From: Candidatus Gastranaerophilales bacterium
Lineage (GTDB): Bacteria; Cyanobacteriota; Vampirovibrionia; Gastranaerophilales; Gastranaerophilaceae
Direction of reading: 5' to 3'
DNA length: 64,000 nucleotides
Assembly (NCBI GenBank): GCA_944323955.1
Contig: CALUUK010000004.1
Location: 99,603 to 163,602 of the forward strand
Numbering within the stretch: the first letter of the stretch is position 1; the number at the start of each line of letters is the position of its first letter. Shown here piece by piece: positions 9,836-18,869 of the stretch. Under the pieces are notes generated by a model. The model had not been told where the DNA came from. It saw only the letters and a program-made list of their open reading frames with translations, and did no database searches. A program made the translations under genes and the position numbers.

Positions 9836-11212
9836 ATGATTTTTAAAAAGAAATTAGCAGCTCTTTTTCTTGGATTAATGCTGCTTTTGACAAGTGTTTC
9901 TTCTGCTTTGGCTAAAGATTATACCGATATCCCGGATGATTATTGGGCTGCTGAAGAAATTGAAGATGTTGTTACAAAACAAATAATTCCTTTATATGGA
10001 GATAATACTTTCAGACCGTTGGAAAGAGTTCCCAGAGTCGATTGGACAGGATGGCTTTTAAAAGCGTTAGGCTTAAGCAATGCACCTATTACGGCAGAAC
10101 CCGCATATTCTGACGTTACAATGGCTACATACGGATATTCCGATATCGCAAGATCAGATCAATTTGGTTTAATATACGGTTATACCGATGGTGAATTTAA
10201 ACCTCAAAGATTTATTACAAAATGTGAAACGGCTTCTATTATGAGCCATATTACAAAAGATACCGAAGTAGATGCTTCAGTAGTTAAGCAATTTGCTGAC
10301 TATGAACAAATTCCCGGCTGGGGTGTGCTTCCGTTTTCAAAAGCTATTAAATACGGCTTATATGTAAACTATCCGTTGGAAACAGAATTAAATCCGAACA
10401 GAGAATTAAACAGGGCAGAAGCAGCTGTTCTGCTTGCAAGGTTAATGAAAGCATTGGGGCTTGTTGAAGACCAGTATAAAGCAGAAGAACCTGCAGAAGA
10501 GCCGGTTGCGGAAGAACCTGCTGAATATGTACTTTCCGTAGAACATCTTGATGATTACGGTAAGGCAGTTGTTGACAGAGTTTCTATTACAAATTTAAGA
10601 AGAATTATTTTAGCAAAGAATGTATTCAGAGTTTCTTTCGTTGAACCTTTTAATTCAAAGAAACATCAAATCGGGGATGTTATTCCTTTCTACTTTAAGA
10701 AAGATGTTGTTACTAAAGAAGGCACATTAATAATTCCCGCTAATACAAAACTTTATGCAACAATTGAAGAGTTAAGAGATAAAAAATGGGTTAACAAAAA
10801 CGCAGAAGTTTATTTGCACTTTACAAAAATGGTATTCCCGAACGGCAATGAATATCCGTTTATTGCAAGAGTACTTAATAATGACGAAGGTGTTTTAAGA
10901 GAAAACTTCTGGCTGAAACCTTTGGAATACACAGTTGCAGGTGCTGCAATCGGCGGTGCTGCAATCGGTCTTCCTATCGGTGCTGCTAATGATCGTTCAG
11001 GCGACGGTATGGCAATCGGTTTCCCTGCCGGTGCAGGTGCAGGTTTAATTGCCGGTTTCTTAACTCCCGGTGTTAACTTCAAAGCAAAAGCTAATGAAGA
11101 TGTATTAGTTGAATTGAAAGTTGATTGCAGCTTATATAATGATTATGTAACTCAGACAACAACAACTACTACTACAGAAACAACCACAGTTCCTGTTGAA
11201 GATGCTCAATAA
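9836..11212 (+). CDS. SLH-domain envelope protein with glycine-zipper C-terminal region, 458 aa
   Basis: Start chosen at ATG 9836: GTGAGG just upstream, and a signal peptide from MIFKKKLAALFLGLMLLL ending near SSALA-KD. The mature protein has three S-layer-homology units: DIPDDYWAAEEIEDVV...FRPLERV; YSDIARSDQFGLIYGY..GEFKPQRFITKCE; and GWGVLPFSKAIKYGLYVNY..LNPNRELNRAEAA. A Glu/Pro/Ala linker (AEEPAEEPVAEEPAE) follows, then a beta-rich domain with TLIIPANTKLYATIEEL, a Gly/Ala-zipper (AAIGGAAIGLPIGAA ... FPAGAGAGLIAGF) that may insert in or pass the outer membrane, and a Thr-rich tail. SLH domains anchor proteins to peptidoglycan-linked polymers. In cyanobacterial relatives they link outer membrane to wall; a comparable tethering role is inference. 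Confidence 0.85.
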   Translation: MIFKKKLAALFLGLMLLLTSVSSALAKDYTDIPDDYWAAEEIEDVVTKQIIPLYGDNTFRPLERVPRVDWTGWLLKALGLSNAPITAEPAYSDVTMATYGYSDIARSDQFGLIYGYTDGEFKPQRFITKCETASIMSHITKDTEVDASVVKQFADYEQIPGWGVLPFSKAIKYGLYVNYPLETELNPNRELNRAEAAVLLARLMKALGLVEDQYKAEEPAEEPVAEEPAEYVLSVEHLDDYGKAVVDRVSITNLRRIILAKNVFRVSFVEPFNSKKHQIGDVIPFYFKKDVVTKEGTLIIPANTKLYATIEELRDKKWVNKNAEVYLHFTKMVFPNGNEYPFIARVLNNDEGVLRENFWLKPLEYTVAGAAIGGAAIGLPIGAANDRSGDGMAIGFPAGAGAGLIAGFLTPGVNFKAKANEDVLVELKVDCSLYNDYVTQTTTTTTTETTTVPVEDAQ

Positions 11213-11236
11213 GAAATTAATATATTAAAGATAAGA

Positions 11237-11266
11237 AAAAACCCCAAATATTTATTTGGGGTTTTT
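11237..11266 (+). terminator. Rho-independent terminator after SLH protein gene
   Basis: AAAAACCCCAAATA (11237-11250) pairs with TATTTGGGGTTTTT (11253-11266) with a 2-nt loop; the T run is built into the descending arm. Confidence 0.9.
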
Positions 11267-11302
11267 ATTGTAAATAAAGAAAAATACGGATATAATTACA
11301 TT

Positions 11303-12535
11303 ATGGAAAACATAGATTTAATTTTAAAGAATCTTACAGGCAAAGAAGAAAAAAAAGCTCTGGAAGCTGCGCGCTATATGATTGATACTTCTGATGTCGG
11401 GCTCTTTCAAAAACTGGTTGATAAATCTGATTATTTGTTTGACTTTGTTCGTGATAATGTTATAAAACGGATAAAAAAATCAGTAAATGAAAAGAATTTT
11501 AGAAATATAGTTAACTTTTTTGAAATATATTCTCCGTATTATGATGATTTATTTGCAGAGATTCTTTCTAAATATGCAGATGAGGATTTTACCGATGAAA
11601 TGTGTGATTTGCTGGAAAAAGGTACAAATCAGCAAAAATCATATGCTGCAAAATATTTTTGTTTTATTCCTGATACTATTGCGGCGGAAATCCTCGTTAA
11701 ACTTGCTTTTTCCGAAGATGATAATTTAAGTTATAATTGTGCTGAGGCTTTAGGACAGATGCAAGATGATTTATCATATAATAAAGCTCTTAATCTTCTT
11801 CAAAGCAGTGATGATTTTGACAAATTAAAAGCAGTTAAGTTTTTTTGCGGATATGGCGAAAAATATCCTTTGCGTGAAATATTTTCGGCAATGAAGAAAT
11901 CCAATATGCCTGAAAACATTGCAGGGCAGATACCTTATATGCAAAGTTTAACAGAACTTTTAAATAGTAATGATACAAAAGAAGAAGCGATATTGACGAT
12001 AAATTATATTGTATCAGGGCTCGGTGAAATTTTGCCGTTGTCTGATATCTTTCAATTTGAACTCTTTGAACTTGCTGAATGTCTTGTTAATACAAATAAG
12101 GCAGATAACTTCTATTCGGGGAAAATTGCGGTTGTTTTATTAAAAATGTACTCAAAGTTTATGCTTTTCACAGAAAATCGAGAATATGCTTTTGATGAAA
12201 CTAAAGAAACAAAAAAGGAAATTAATGCAGTATTTAATTTATTGAATAATCAGGGGAAAGAATTCTGGAATTTACAAAAAAATTATGTACGTGCTGCATT
12301 GAAACAGGATAAAGAAAGCATTATTGCTGCTTTGGATTTGGTTGGTGAGTTTTCATTGACTGATCTTGTTGCAGATATTAAAAATATACTTGACTCATGC
12401 GAAGATGAAATTATATTATATGAGTCTCTTTCGGCATTAAAAAAGATAAACAGCCTGTCAAAAGATGATGTAGTAAATGTATCTGAAAAAATACATAATC
12501 CTAATATCAAAGCTATTATCGATGTGTTACTTTAG
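11303..12535 (+). CDS. HEAT-like repeat protein, 410 aa
   Basis: All-helical soluble protein with HEAT/Armadillo-like periodicity, clearest at KKALEAARYMIDTSDVGLFQKLVD and AAEILVKLAFSEDDNLSYNCAEALGQM. No catalytic motif, signal peptide or membrane segment. Probably a protein-protein interaction scaffold, like the smaller HEAT-like protein at 23255. It follows the SLH gene's terminator and its stop codon overlaps that of convergent glyS by 4 bp. No Shine-Dalgarno is evident. Function unknown. Confidence 0.7.
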   Translation: MENIDLILKNLTGKEEKKALEAARYMIDTSDVGLFQKLVDKSDYLFDFVRDNVIKRIKKSVNEKNFRNIVNFFEIYSPYYDDLFAEILSKYADEDFTDEMCDLLEKGTNQQKSYAAKYFCFIPDTIAAEILVKLAFSEDDNLSYNCAEALGQMQDDLSYNKALNLLQSSDDFDKLKAVKFFCGYGEKYPLREIFSAMKKSNMPENIAGQIPYMQSLTELLNSNDTKEEAILTINYIVSGLGEILPLSDIFQFELFELAECLVNTNKADNFYSGKIAVVLLKMYSKFMLFTENREYAFDETKETKKEINAVFNLLNNQGKEFWNLQKNYVRAALKQDKESIIAALDLVGEFSLTDLVADIKNILDSCEDEIILYESLSALKKINSLSKDDVVNVSEKIHNPNIKAIIDVLL

Positions 12536-14562
12536 AATATTATTTTACTAAAGTCCGCAATCTTTTCAAACTTAAGTCTTATCATATTTAAAAGGTTTAT
12601 TCTGTTTTGTTTAACGTCAATATCGTTATCCATTACAAGAACTTTATCAAAAAACTCCGATATGAGCGGAATAATTTTGATTAATGCCTGTTCCAAATTT
12701 TCGTATGACAGTGAATTTTCATCTATTGTTTTAACTGCATTGTAAAGTTCTTTTTCAGCATTTTCTTTAAATAAAGCCGTATTAACCGTATCAAAAGCAG
12801 TTTCATTTTTGATAATTCTTATAATTCTGTTAATTGCTTCATGAAATTGTGCATAATTATCTTTTTTAATAATGTCGGAAACAATATCTAATCTTTGAAT
12901 AAAATCTTTTAAATTACTTAAGACATCTTTCTTGCTGATGCATGATTCCAAAATATCATGTTTATAATCATCAGATAAAAAGACAATTAATCTTTGTTCA
13001 AAAAATTCTTTTATATTATTAAATAATTTTTCTTTATCTTCAATTTTATCCGGCCAGAGATTTATTGACTGTTTCAAAAGTTTTGAAACATCAATATCTA
13101 AATTTTTATGTAATATTGTTTTTAATATACCCAAAGTTGCGCGTCTAATGCCCAGAGGATCCTGGGAACCGGATATTTTCTTTCCGTCGGCAAAAACTGT
13201 AACTATTGTATCAATTTTATCAGCAATACCTACAATTTGGCCTTCTATTCCTTTTGCGGGTTCTGAGTCGGCATTTAACGGGAAATAGTGTTCTTTAATT
13301 CCTTGCGCAACTTCTTTTGTCTCACCGCTTCTTAATGCGTAATCACTTCCTATGAAGCCCTGGAGTTCCGTAAATTCAAATACTAATTTGGTAACAAGGT
13401 CAGCTTTGCATAATAAAGCTGTTCTTTCAATACTTTCGACGGGAACATTAAGTGATTTTGCGATATCTTTTGAAAGGGTAATTATTCTTTGAGTTTTATC
13501 ATATACGCTGCCGAAACCCTTCTGGAATGTAACTCCTTTTAAGTCGTCAAGATATTCTATTAATGGTTTTTGAGTATCTTCTTTAACAAAAAATACGGCA
13601 TCTTCAAGTCTTGCTCTTACAACTCTTTCGTTACCGGCCTGAATATTTTCAAAAGTATCCCCTGTATAGTTACTGATTGTTATAAATTTATTCAATAATT
13701 TTCCGTTTCTATATAGCGGGAAATATCGTTGGTGAACCGCCATTACGGTAACGGCAACTTTCTCGGGTATTTCAAGATATTTTTCATCAAAAGAGCAAAT
13801 AACAGGAACCGGCCATTCGGTAATAAACGTAACTTCATCCAGTAAATTACCGTCTATTTCAATATATGCATTTATTTCTTTTGCTTTTTTTGCTGCAAGT
13901 TCAAGTATAGTTCTTTTTCTTTTTTCATAATCAGCTATTACATTAACTTTTTCAAGCGTTTCAAGATAAGAATCAGGGTTTTCTATTTTTACTTGAGGCA
14001 AGGAAGCAAATCTGTGACCTCTTGAAATATTTGAAGCTGTCACTCCTGCTATTTCAAATTCGACTATTTCATTATTGAATAAAGAAACAATCCACCTTAT
14101 GGGTCTTTGGAATTTAATGTCCAAATCAGCCCAGCGCATAAAGTGAGTACCTTTTAGTTTAAGGATAATTCCCGGAACGATTTCTTTCAGTATTTCTTTT
14201 ATGCTTTTACCTTTTTGTTCAACTTTTGCCCAGATATAATTATCTTTTTTATACAGATTTTGAGGCTCAATATTATTTTTGCTGGCAAATCCGATGGCGG
14301 CTTTTGTTAAATTGCCGTCTGCGTCATAGGCTATAGTTGAAATAGGACCTTTCAGTATTTTTTCAACGTCGTTTTGTTTATCGGGTAATCCTTCAATTAT
14401 GACTGTTAATCTTCTTGGTGTTGCATAAGATTTTATATTTGAATATTGAATTTCATTTTCTTCCAGTGATTTTGCAAATTCAATTTTAAGCTGTTCTATT
14501 GCAGACGGAATAAATTTATATGCAAGCTCTTCCGTTCCTATTTCCAACAAATATTTATTCAT
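12532..14562 (-). CDS. glyS: Glycyl-tRNA synthetase beta subunit
   Basis: 676 aa, the usual length for GlyS of the bacterial alpha2beta2 glycyl-tRNA synthetase, which charges tRNA-Gly together with GlyQ. Diagnostic segments: LLEIGTEELAYKFI at the N-terminus, TPRRLTV, RWIVSLF, SRGHRF, EWPVPVICSFDEKYLEIPEKV, AVHQRYFPLY, KGFGSVYDK, the HD-like LLCKADLVTKLVFEFTELQG, and DPLGIRRA. I use ATG 14562 (GAGG 8 bases upstream, protein starting MNKYLLEIGTEE) rather than the in-frame ATG 24 bases upstream. glyQ is not in the window, so the two subunits are not adjacent on the downstream side. Confidence 0.96.
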   Translation of the reverse strand: MNKYLLEIGTEELAYKFIPSAIEQLKIEFAKSLEENEIQYSNIKSYATPRRLTVIIEGLPDKQNDVEKILKGPISTIAYDADGNLTKAAIGFASKNNIEPQNLYKKDNYIWAKVEQKGKSIKEILKEIVPGIILKLKGTHFMRWADLDIKFQRPIRWIVSLFNNEIVEFEIAGVTASNISRGHRFASLPQVKIENPDSYLETLEKVNVIADYEKRKRTILELAAKKAKEINAYIEIDGNLLDEVTFITEWPVPVICSFDEKYLEIPEKVAVTVMAVHQRYFPLYRNGKLLNKFITISNYTGDTFENIQAGNERVVRARLEDAVFFVKEDTQKPLIEYLDDLKGVTFQKGFGSVYDKTQRIITLSKDIAKSLNVPVESIERTALLCKADLVTKLVFEFTELQGFIGSDYALRSGETKEVAQGIKEHYFPLNADSEPAKGIEGQIVGIADKIDTIVTVFADGKKISGSQDPLGIRRATLGILKTILHKNLDIDVSKLLKQSINLWPDKIEDKEKLFNNIKEFFEQRLIVFLSDDYKHDILESCISKKDVLSNLKDFIQRLDIVSDIIKKDNYAQFHEAINRIIRIIKNETAFDTVNTALFKENAEKELYNAVKTIDENSLSYENLEQALIKIIPLISEFFDKVLVMDNDIDVKQNRINLLNMIRLKFEKIADFSKIIF

Positions 14563-14637
14563 AATAGCCTCGTGTAATAATGACATATCAATTATATTTC
14601 AAAAAGAATATAAGTAAAATATTTACAGATAATAGTG

Positions 14638-14666
14638 TTGCAATTTTTTTTTGCTTCGCATATAAT
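14638..14666 (+). promoter_or_regulatory. Promoter of tRNA-Asp
   Basis: TTGCAA (14638-14643), 17-bp spacer, TATAAT (14661-14666), ending 12 bp before the tRNA: a near-consensus sigma-70-type promoter. Confidence 0.75.
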
Positions 14667-14678
14667 AATTTTGCAGTT

Positions 14679-14756
14679 GGGATCGTAGCTCAGTTTGGTT
14701 AGAGTGTCTGCCTGTCACGCAGAAGGTCGCGAGTTCGAGCCTCGTCGGTCCCGCCA
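14679..14756 (+). tRNA. tRNA-Asp (anticodon GTC), CCA encoded
   Basis: 75-nt cloverleaf plus encoded CCA: acceptor GGGATCG/CGGTCCC (one wobble), D arm GCTC...GAGT, anticodon stem TCTGC/GCAGA with loop CTGTCAC (anticodon GTC), T arm GCGAG-TTCGAGC-CTCGT, discriminator G. The last 20 bases are repeated 152 bp downstream (see repeat at 14889). Confidence 0.97.
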
Positions 14757-14762
14757 TTAAAA
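14737..14762 (+). repeat. 26-bp direct repeat, copy 1 (tRNA-Asp 3' end)
   Basis: Starts GAGCCTCGTCGG inside the T arm of tRNA-Asp, covers the rest of the acceptor and CCA, and ends ATTAAAA. It is identical over 26 bases to 14889-14914. The terminator that follows each copy is also related (GAACCC...GGGTTC). Confidence 0.95.
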
Positions 14763-14787
14763 GAACCCCGAAGGGGGTTCTTTTTTT
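14760..14787 (+). terminator. Terminator after tRNA-Asp
   Basis: AAAGAACCCC (14760-14769) pairs with GGGGTTCTTT (14774-14783) around GAAG, followed by a T run. Confidence 0.9.
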
Positions 14788-14888
14788 AGTATAAGGCAAA
14801 AGCGAGAACGAGCGAAAGCGATACAAAGTGAACCGCTGAGCTAAAGCGAAGCGAGTGAACCTGTATCCGGAGCGAAGCGCAGGTGTGA

Positions 14889-14914
14889 GAGCCTCGTCGG
14901 TCCCGCCATTAAAA
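14889..14914 (+). repeat. 26-bp direct repeat, copy 2 (orphan tRNA-Asp 3' end)
   Basis: Exact copy of 14737-14762, without the rest of a tRNA. The 126 bp between copies hold the tRNA terminator and an unusual purine-rich stretch (14797-14888) with iterated GCGAAGCGAG/GAGCGAAGCG words and no gene. The arrangement resembles the footprint of an integrated and deleted element at a tRNA 3' end, or a partial tandem duplication of the tRNA. Confidence 0.9.
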
Positions 14915-14936
14915 AGAACCCTTTTGGGTTCTTTTT
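14911..14936. terminator. Bidirectional terminator between tRNA-Asp region and LysR gene
   Basis: AAAAAGAACCC (14911-14921) pairs with GGGTTCTTTTT (14926-14936) around TTTT. A run of A on one side and T on the other lets it serve both the rightward tRNA transcript and the leftward LysR gene, whose stop codon lies in it. Confidence 0.8.
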
Positions 14937-15825
14937 ATTTGAATTTTTCTTGTAACTTATTTAAAAATAATTTTGCGGCAGGAGAAAAAACCTGATATTT
15001 CTTCCAAACAATGTCAAGCCTTGATTCCAGTTTTGGTTTTAACGGACGAAAACATAATTCGCTTTCTTTTGATATATCAACAAGTTTATTAAGTGTAATT
15101 GCATAACCGATTCCGGCTTTTACCATTACTGCCGCATTATATACAAGGTTAAATGTTGCTACGGTATTTAATTTATCAAATCTGTTTTGAAACCATTCTA
15201 TAAATTCATTTTTATCGGAAGTTTTTCTTATTGCTTGCCTTGAATTAAGCAGCGGAATATTTTCCAAATCATCAAGTTCTATATATTTTTTCTTTGCAAG
15301 CGGACTGTCTTTTCTCATAACCACACCCCATAAATCTTTTTCGGGAAGTGTTATATTATCATATTTAGAAATATCTACGGGGTGGATAAGAATGCCGAAA
15401 TCCAGTAAGCCTTTATCAAGTTTTTCTATAACATCTTCTGCATTTCCGGAATAAATGTGAAATTTGATTTGGGGAAAATCAATTTGAATTTCTTTTATAA
15501 TTTCCGCAATATATTTCATAGAGTCTGACTCGCCGCCGCCTATATAAATATCCCCGCTTATTGTATCTGATATTGAAAGAAATTCCGCTTCGGTTTTTTC
15601 AACCATCTCGACAATTTCTTCCGCTCGTTTTCTTAGAATCATTCCTTCCGGGGTAAGAGTTACTTTATATTTCCCCCTGATTAAAAGTTTTTGTTTTAAT
15701 TCTTTTTCAAGATCCTGAAGCTGCCGTGTGAGTGTGGGCTGCGTAAGATGAAGCGAATTTGCGGCTCTTGTTATACTGCCTTCTTTTGCTACTGCCAAAA
15801 AATATTTTAATACTCGAAGTTCCAT
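14935..15825 (-). CDS. LysR-family transcriptional regulator
   Basis: 296 aa, typical LTTR size. N-terminal winged HTH (residues about 3-60: LRVLKYFLAVAKEGSITRAANSLHLTQPTLTRQLQDLE) followed by a periplasmic-binding-like effector domain (ISGDIYIGGGESDSMKYIAEI onward). Divergent from the hydrolase gene at 16002 with a 176-bp shared regulatory region, the usual LysR arrangement. It therefore probably controls 16002-18869 and itself; the effector is unknown. Confidence 0.93.
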   Translation of the reverse strand: MELRVLKYFLAVAKEGSITRAANSLHLTQPTLTRQLQDLEKELKQKLLIRGKYKVTLTPEGMILRKRAEEIVEMVEKTEAEFLSISDTISGDIYIGGGESDSMKYIAEIIKEIQIDFPQIKFHIYSGNAEDVIEKLDKGLLDFGILIHPVDISKYDNITLPEKDLWGVVMRKDSPLAKKKYIELDDLENIPLLNSRQAIRKTSDKNEFIEWFQNRFDKLNTVATFNLVYNAAVMVKAGIGYAITLNKLVDISKESELCFRPLKPKLESRLDIVWKKYQVFSPAAKLFLNKLQEKFK

Positions 15826-16001
15826 ATTCTCATAATAAAAAAATTAAATATGCTCGTCAAGTATTTTTAATTATGTAATATAAGTATTTGCTATTTCTTC
15901 AAAATGGTAAATAATATAGAAAGTAATGCAATAATGGCATACCGAATTCTTCAATTGCGGGCAATGAAAGGACATTGTATTAGAACAAAAGGAGAATTAA
16001 T
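15826..16001. promoter_or_regulatory. Divergent regulatory region between LysR gene and hydrolase operon
   Basis: 176 bp, AT-rich, between two divergent starts. The rightward gene has AAAGGAG (15990 region) before its ATG. LysR boxes (T-N11-A) are too degenerate for me to assign one with confidence. Confidence 0.45.
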
Positions 16002-16880
16002 ATGAAAATAATAAGAGTAAATACTCCGAGAGGACTGGAGCTAAAGGGGGCAATGTGGGGCAACAACTCAATGAGAAGTGTTGTTGTTATGATGAGCGGT
16101 ATTTGTTCAAATGTTTTTCAAAATGATTTGTTAACCGCAACGGGAGAATTGTTATGTGAGAATAATATTGCATTTATTGCCGGACAGGCAATGGATGCAT
16201 TTTCGTGTATCGGATATTCCGATTTTACAACAGGAAAACAAAAATATACCGGAGTTGTTTTTGATGACTTTTCTCTTTCTTATGAAGATGTTGAAAGCTA
16301 CGTAAAGTATGCGAAAGAACTCGGATTTCATAATATAATTCTTGCGGGGCATTCTTTGGGTTCAAATAAAATTATTCATTATCTGGGAAATACTGCTGAT
16401 AATTTTGTAGATTATTTTATTGTTTCTGCACCTGTTGATTTGGGACACTGGTTTAAAGTGATGCCGAATGTAACTGATTGTATTGAACTTGCACAAAAAT
16501 ATGTTGCATGTGGCAGAGGAAATGATATTTTACCTTATATGTTCGGAGATTTTTCTCCGATGTCAGCGAATGCCGTGCTTAGCTTTTATAATGCATTTAA
16601 TCTGAAAAATTGTCCTGTTATAAGCGGTGATGGTGAAACTGCTTCACTCTATAATATAAAAGTAAACGGCTCCTTTATAATAGGTGAAAAAGATAGTTTA
16701 ACAGAAAATAATCCTAAACTCTTTATGGAAAAAATAAATTCTCATTGCAAAAATCCACATCATAATCAGATTATTGTAATAACCGATGCTTCGCATATTT
16801 TTTACGGCAGGCATGAGCAATACGCTCAAGCTATTCTTGACTGTGTGGAATATCAACGCTGCTTTGTATCGGTATCTTAA
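16002..16880 (+). CDS. Alpha/beta-hydrolase fold protein, 292 aa
   Basis: Cytoplasmic hydrolase. Nucleophile elbow AGHSLGSNK (Ser118), oxyanion segment VVMMSGICSNVF, a probable acid in IIGEKDSLTE, and the catalytic His in DASHIFYGRHEQY. The family includes esterases, lipases and dienelactone-type hydrolases; substrate cannot be deduced. AAAGGAG precedes the start. First gene of a set of three envelope/cytoplasmic enzymes divergent from the LysR regulator; the second gene starts 15 bp after its stop, so they are cotranscribed. Confidence 0.82.
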   Translation: MKIIRVNTPRGLELKGAMWGNNSMRSVVVMMSGICSNVFQNDLLTATGELLCENNIAFIAGQAMDAFSCIGYSDFTTGKQKYTGVVFDDFSLSYEDVESYVKYAKELGFHNIILAGHSLGSNKIIHYLGNTADNFVDYFIVSAPVDLGHWFKVMPNVTDCIELAQKYVACGRGNDILPYMFGDFSPMSANAVLSFYNAFNLKNCPVISGDGETASLYNIKVNGSFIIGEKDSLTENNPKLFMEKINSHCKNPHHNQIIVITDASHIFYGRHEQYAQAILDCVEYQRCFVSVS

Positions 16881-16895
16881 AATGAAAGGATAAAT

Positions 16896-17930
16896 ATGAA
16901 AGTCGGAAGAGTATTATGTTGTTTAATTTTGTTAGTATCATTAATTACGGGAGGTATACTTATGAGTAATGCTAAGTCGAATGATTGGGATAAAACATTT
17001 CCGAAAAGCGATAAGGTTAATATAGAAAAAGTTCACTTTAAAAACAGATTCGGAATAGAATTAACAGGTGATTTATATACGCCGAAAGATAAAAAAGCTG
17101 ATAATCTTCCCGCAATTGCAGTAAGCGGGCCTTTTGGCGCCGTAAAAGAACAGGTCTCGGGACGATATGCGCAAACCATGGCAGAGCGGGGCTTTGTAAC
17201 CTTGGCTTTTGACCCTTCATATACGGGGGAAAGTTCAGGTGAACCGCGGGATGTTGCATCGCCTGATATAAATACCGAAGATTTCAGTGCTGCTGTTGAT
17301 TTTTTGAGTAATCAGAAAAATGTTAATCCTGACAGAATAGGTATTATAGGTATTTGCGGCTTTGGCGGTTTCGGCTTAAATGCTGCCGCTATTGATACAA
17401 GGATTAAAGGAACTGTTACGGTAACAATGTATGATATGACAAGAGTTACCGCAAAAGGCTATAACGATACTATGGATGAAGATGCGCGTTATAAAATGAA
17501 AGAACAGCTTAATATGCAAAGAACCGAAGATTTTAAAAACGGTACCTGTGCAAAAACTCAAGGTTTGCCTGACGAGCTTACGGGCGATGAACCTCAATTC
17601 GTTAAGGATTATGTTGGTTTTTATAAAACTAAAAGAGGATTTCATGAACGTTCAATCGGATCCAACGGCGGTTGGAATACAACCTCATCTTTATCTTTAA
17701 TTAATATGCCGATTTTGGCTTACAGTAATGAAATCAGAAATGCGGTATTAATGATTCATGGCGAAAATGCACACAGCAGATACTTCTCGGAAGATGCTTT
17801 TAAAAAACTTAAAGGTGATAATAAAGAACTGTATATAGTTCCTGGGGCAAATCATGTCGATTTATACGATAATCTTGAAAAAATACCATTTGATAAAATT
17901 GAAACTTTCTTCAATACATATTTGAAATGA
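16896..17930 (+). CDS. Exported alpha/beta hydrolase with Cys at the nucleophile position, 344 aa
   Basis: N-terminal hydrophobic signal or anchor (residues about 5-25, RVLCCLILLVSLITGGIL) precedes a hydrolase domain: SGPFGAVKEQ oxyanion segment, DPSYTGESSGEP, the elbow GIIGICGFGGFG with Cys154 in place of Ser, and a late PGANHVDLYD with the catalytic His. Cys nucleophiles are normal in the dienelactone hydrolase and YcjY-like branches. The two leading Cys residues are unlike a canonical lipobox, so a lipoprotein is not clear. AAAGGA 8 bases upstream of the ATG. Cotranscribed with the preceding hydrolase. Confidence 0.82.
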   Translation: MKVGRVLCCLILLVSLITGGILMSNAKSNDWDKTFPKSDKVNIEKVHFKNRFGIELTGDLYTPKDKKADNLPAIAVSGPFGAVKEQVSGRYAQTMAERGFVTLAFDPSYTGESSGEPRDVASPDINTEDFSAAVDFLSNQKNVNPDRIGIIGICGFGGFGLNAAAIDTRIKGTVTVTMYDMTRVTAKGYNDTMDEDARYKMKEQLNMQRTEDFKNGTCAKTQGLPDELTGDEPQFVKDYVGFYKTKRGFHERSIGSNGGWNTTSSLSLINMPILAYSNEIRNAVLMIHGENAHSRYFSEDAFKKLKGDNKELYIVPGANHVDLYDNLEKIPFDKIETFFNTYLK

Positions 17931-18020
17931 AAAAGTGCAGATATTTGCCATTTTCAAAATAATAATAAATAATAATTTTATAAATAATCTCAGAAGATAA
18001 AATTAAGGGGTAAAAACTTT

Positions 18021-18869
18021 ATGTTTAAAAAATTACTTTTAGCAATGGTTTTAGCAAATATAATTTTGAATCCTGTTTTTGCGAAAATTGATAATGAGGG
18101 AAATAATATGAAAAAAATTGTTCAAACTGCGGGAAGAACCCAGCTTGGTGAATTTTCTCCCGAATTTGCTCATTTTAATGACGATATTTTATTTGGTGAA
18201 AATTGGAATAATAAGGCTATAGATTTAAAAACAAGAAGTATAATAACTGTTGTATCTCTTATGTCACAGGGGATTACTGATAGCTCTATGATGCATCATC
18301 TTGAAAATGCAAAAAAAGCAGGAGTTACAAAATCAGAAATTGCCGCAATAATCACGCATAATGCATTTTATGCGGGATGGCCCAAAGCATGGGCGGTTTT
18401 CAATCTGTCTAAAACCGTATGGACAGATAATGATTTAAATTCAGCTGCCGTTTCTAAGGATGAATATGCTAAAACTGTTATGTTCCCTATAGGCGAGCCT
18501 AATACCGCTTATTCAAAATATTTTATCGGACAAAGTTATTTGGCACCTGTTTCTGATGAACAAGTAAAAATTCATAATGTAACATTTGAGCCAAAATGCA
18601 GGAATAATTGGCATATTCATAAGGCGAAATCAGGCGGCGGGCAGATGCTGATCGGAGTAGGCGGACGCGGTTATTATCAGGAATGGGGAAAAGAACCTGT
18701 TGAAATAAAAGAAGGAACGGTTATTCATATTCCTGCCGGCGTAAAACACTGGCATGGTGCGGCGCCTGATTCATGGTTTTCTCATTTGGCAGTTGAACTT
18801 GACGGGGTTGAAACTTCAAATGAGTGGCTGGAACCCGTTAGTGATGCTGTTTATGGAAAATTAAAATAA
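18021..18869 (+). CDS. Carboxymuconolactone decarboxylase-like domain fused to cupin, exported, 282 aa
   Basis: Signal peptide MFKKLLLAMVLANIILNPVFA, then a CMD/AhpD-like helical domain (about 37-135: LKTRSIITVVSLMSQG, MHHLENAKKAGVTKSEIAAIITHNAFYAGWPKAW) and a C-terminal cupin barrel (about 185-265) with metal-binding NWHIHKAKSGGGQ and IPAGVKHWHG. The CMD part lacks the CxxC of peroxidase-type AhpD, so it is not an alkylhydroperoxidase. AAGGGG lies upstream of the ATG used; an internal ATG at residue 31 with GAGGG upstream could give a cytoplasmic form. Follows the two hydrolases and probably acts on the same small molecule. Confidence 0.85.
   Translation: MFKKLLLAMVLANIILNPVFAKIDNEGNNMKKIVQTAGRTQLGEFSPEFAHFNDDILFGENWNNKAIDLKTRSIITVVSLMSQGITDSSMMHHLENAKKAGVTKSEIAAIITHNAFYAGWPKAWAVFNLSKTVWTDNDLNSAAVSKDEYAKTVMFPIGEPNTAYSKYFIGQSYLAPVSDEQVKIHNVTFEPKCRNNWHIHKAKSGGGQMLIGVGGRGYYQEWGKEPVEIKEGTVIHIPAGVKHWHGAAPDSWFSHLAVELDGVETSNEWLEPVSDAVYGKLK

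Noticed and set aside
14623..14826. Leftward frame of 67 codons across tRNA-Asp (GPTRLELATFCVTGRHSN...)
   Set aside because: It is the antisense reading of the tRNA gene, a well-known false ORF pattern.
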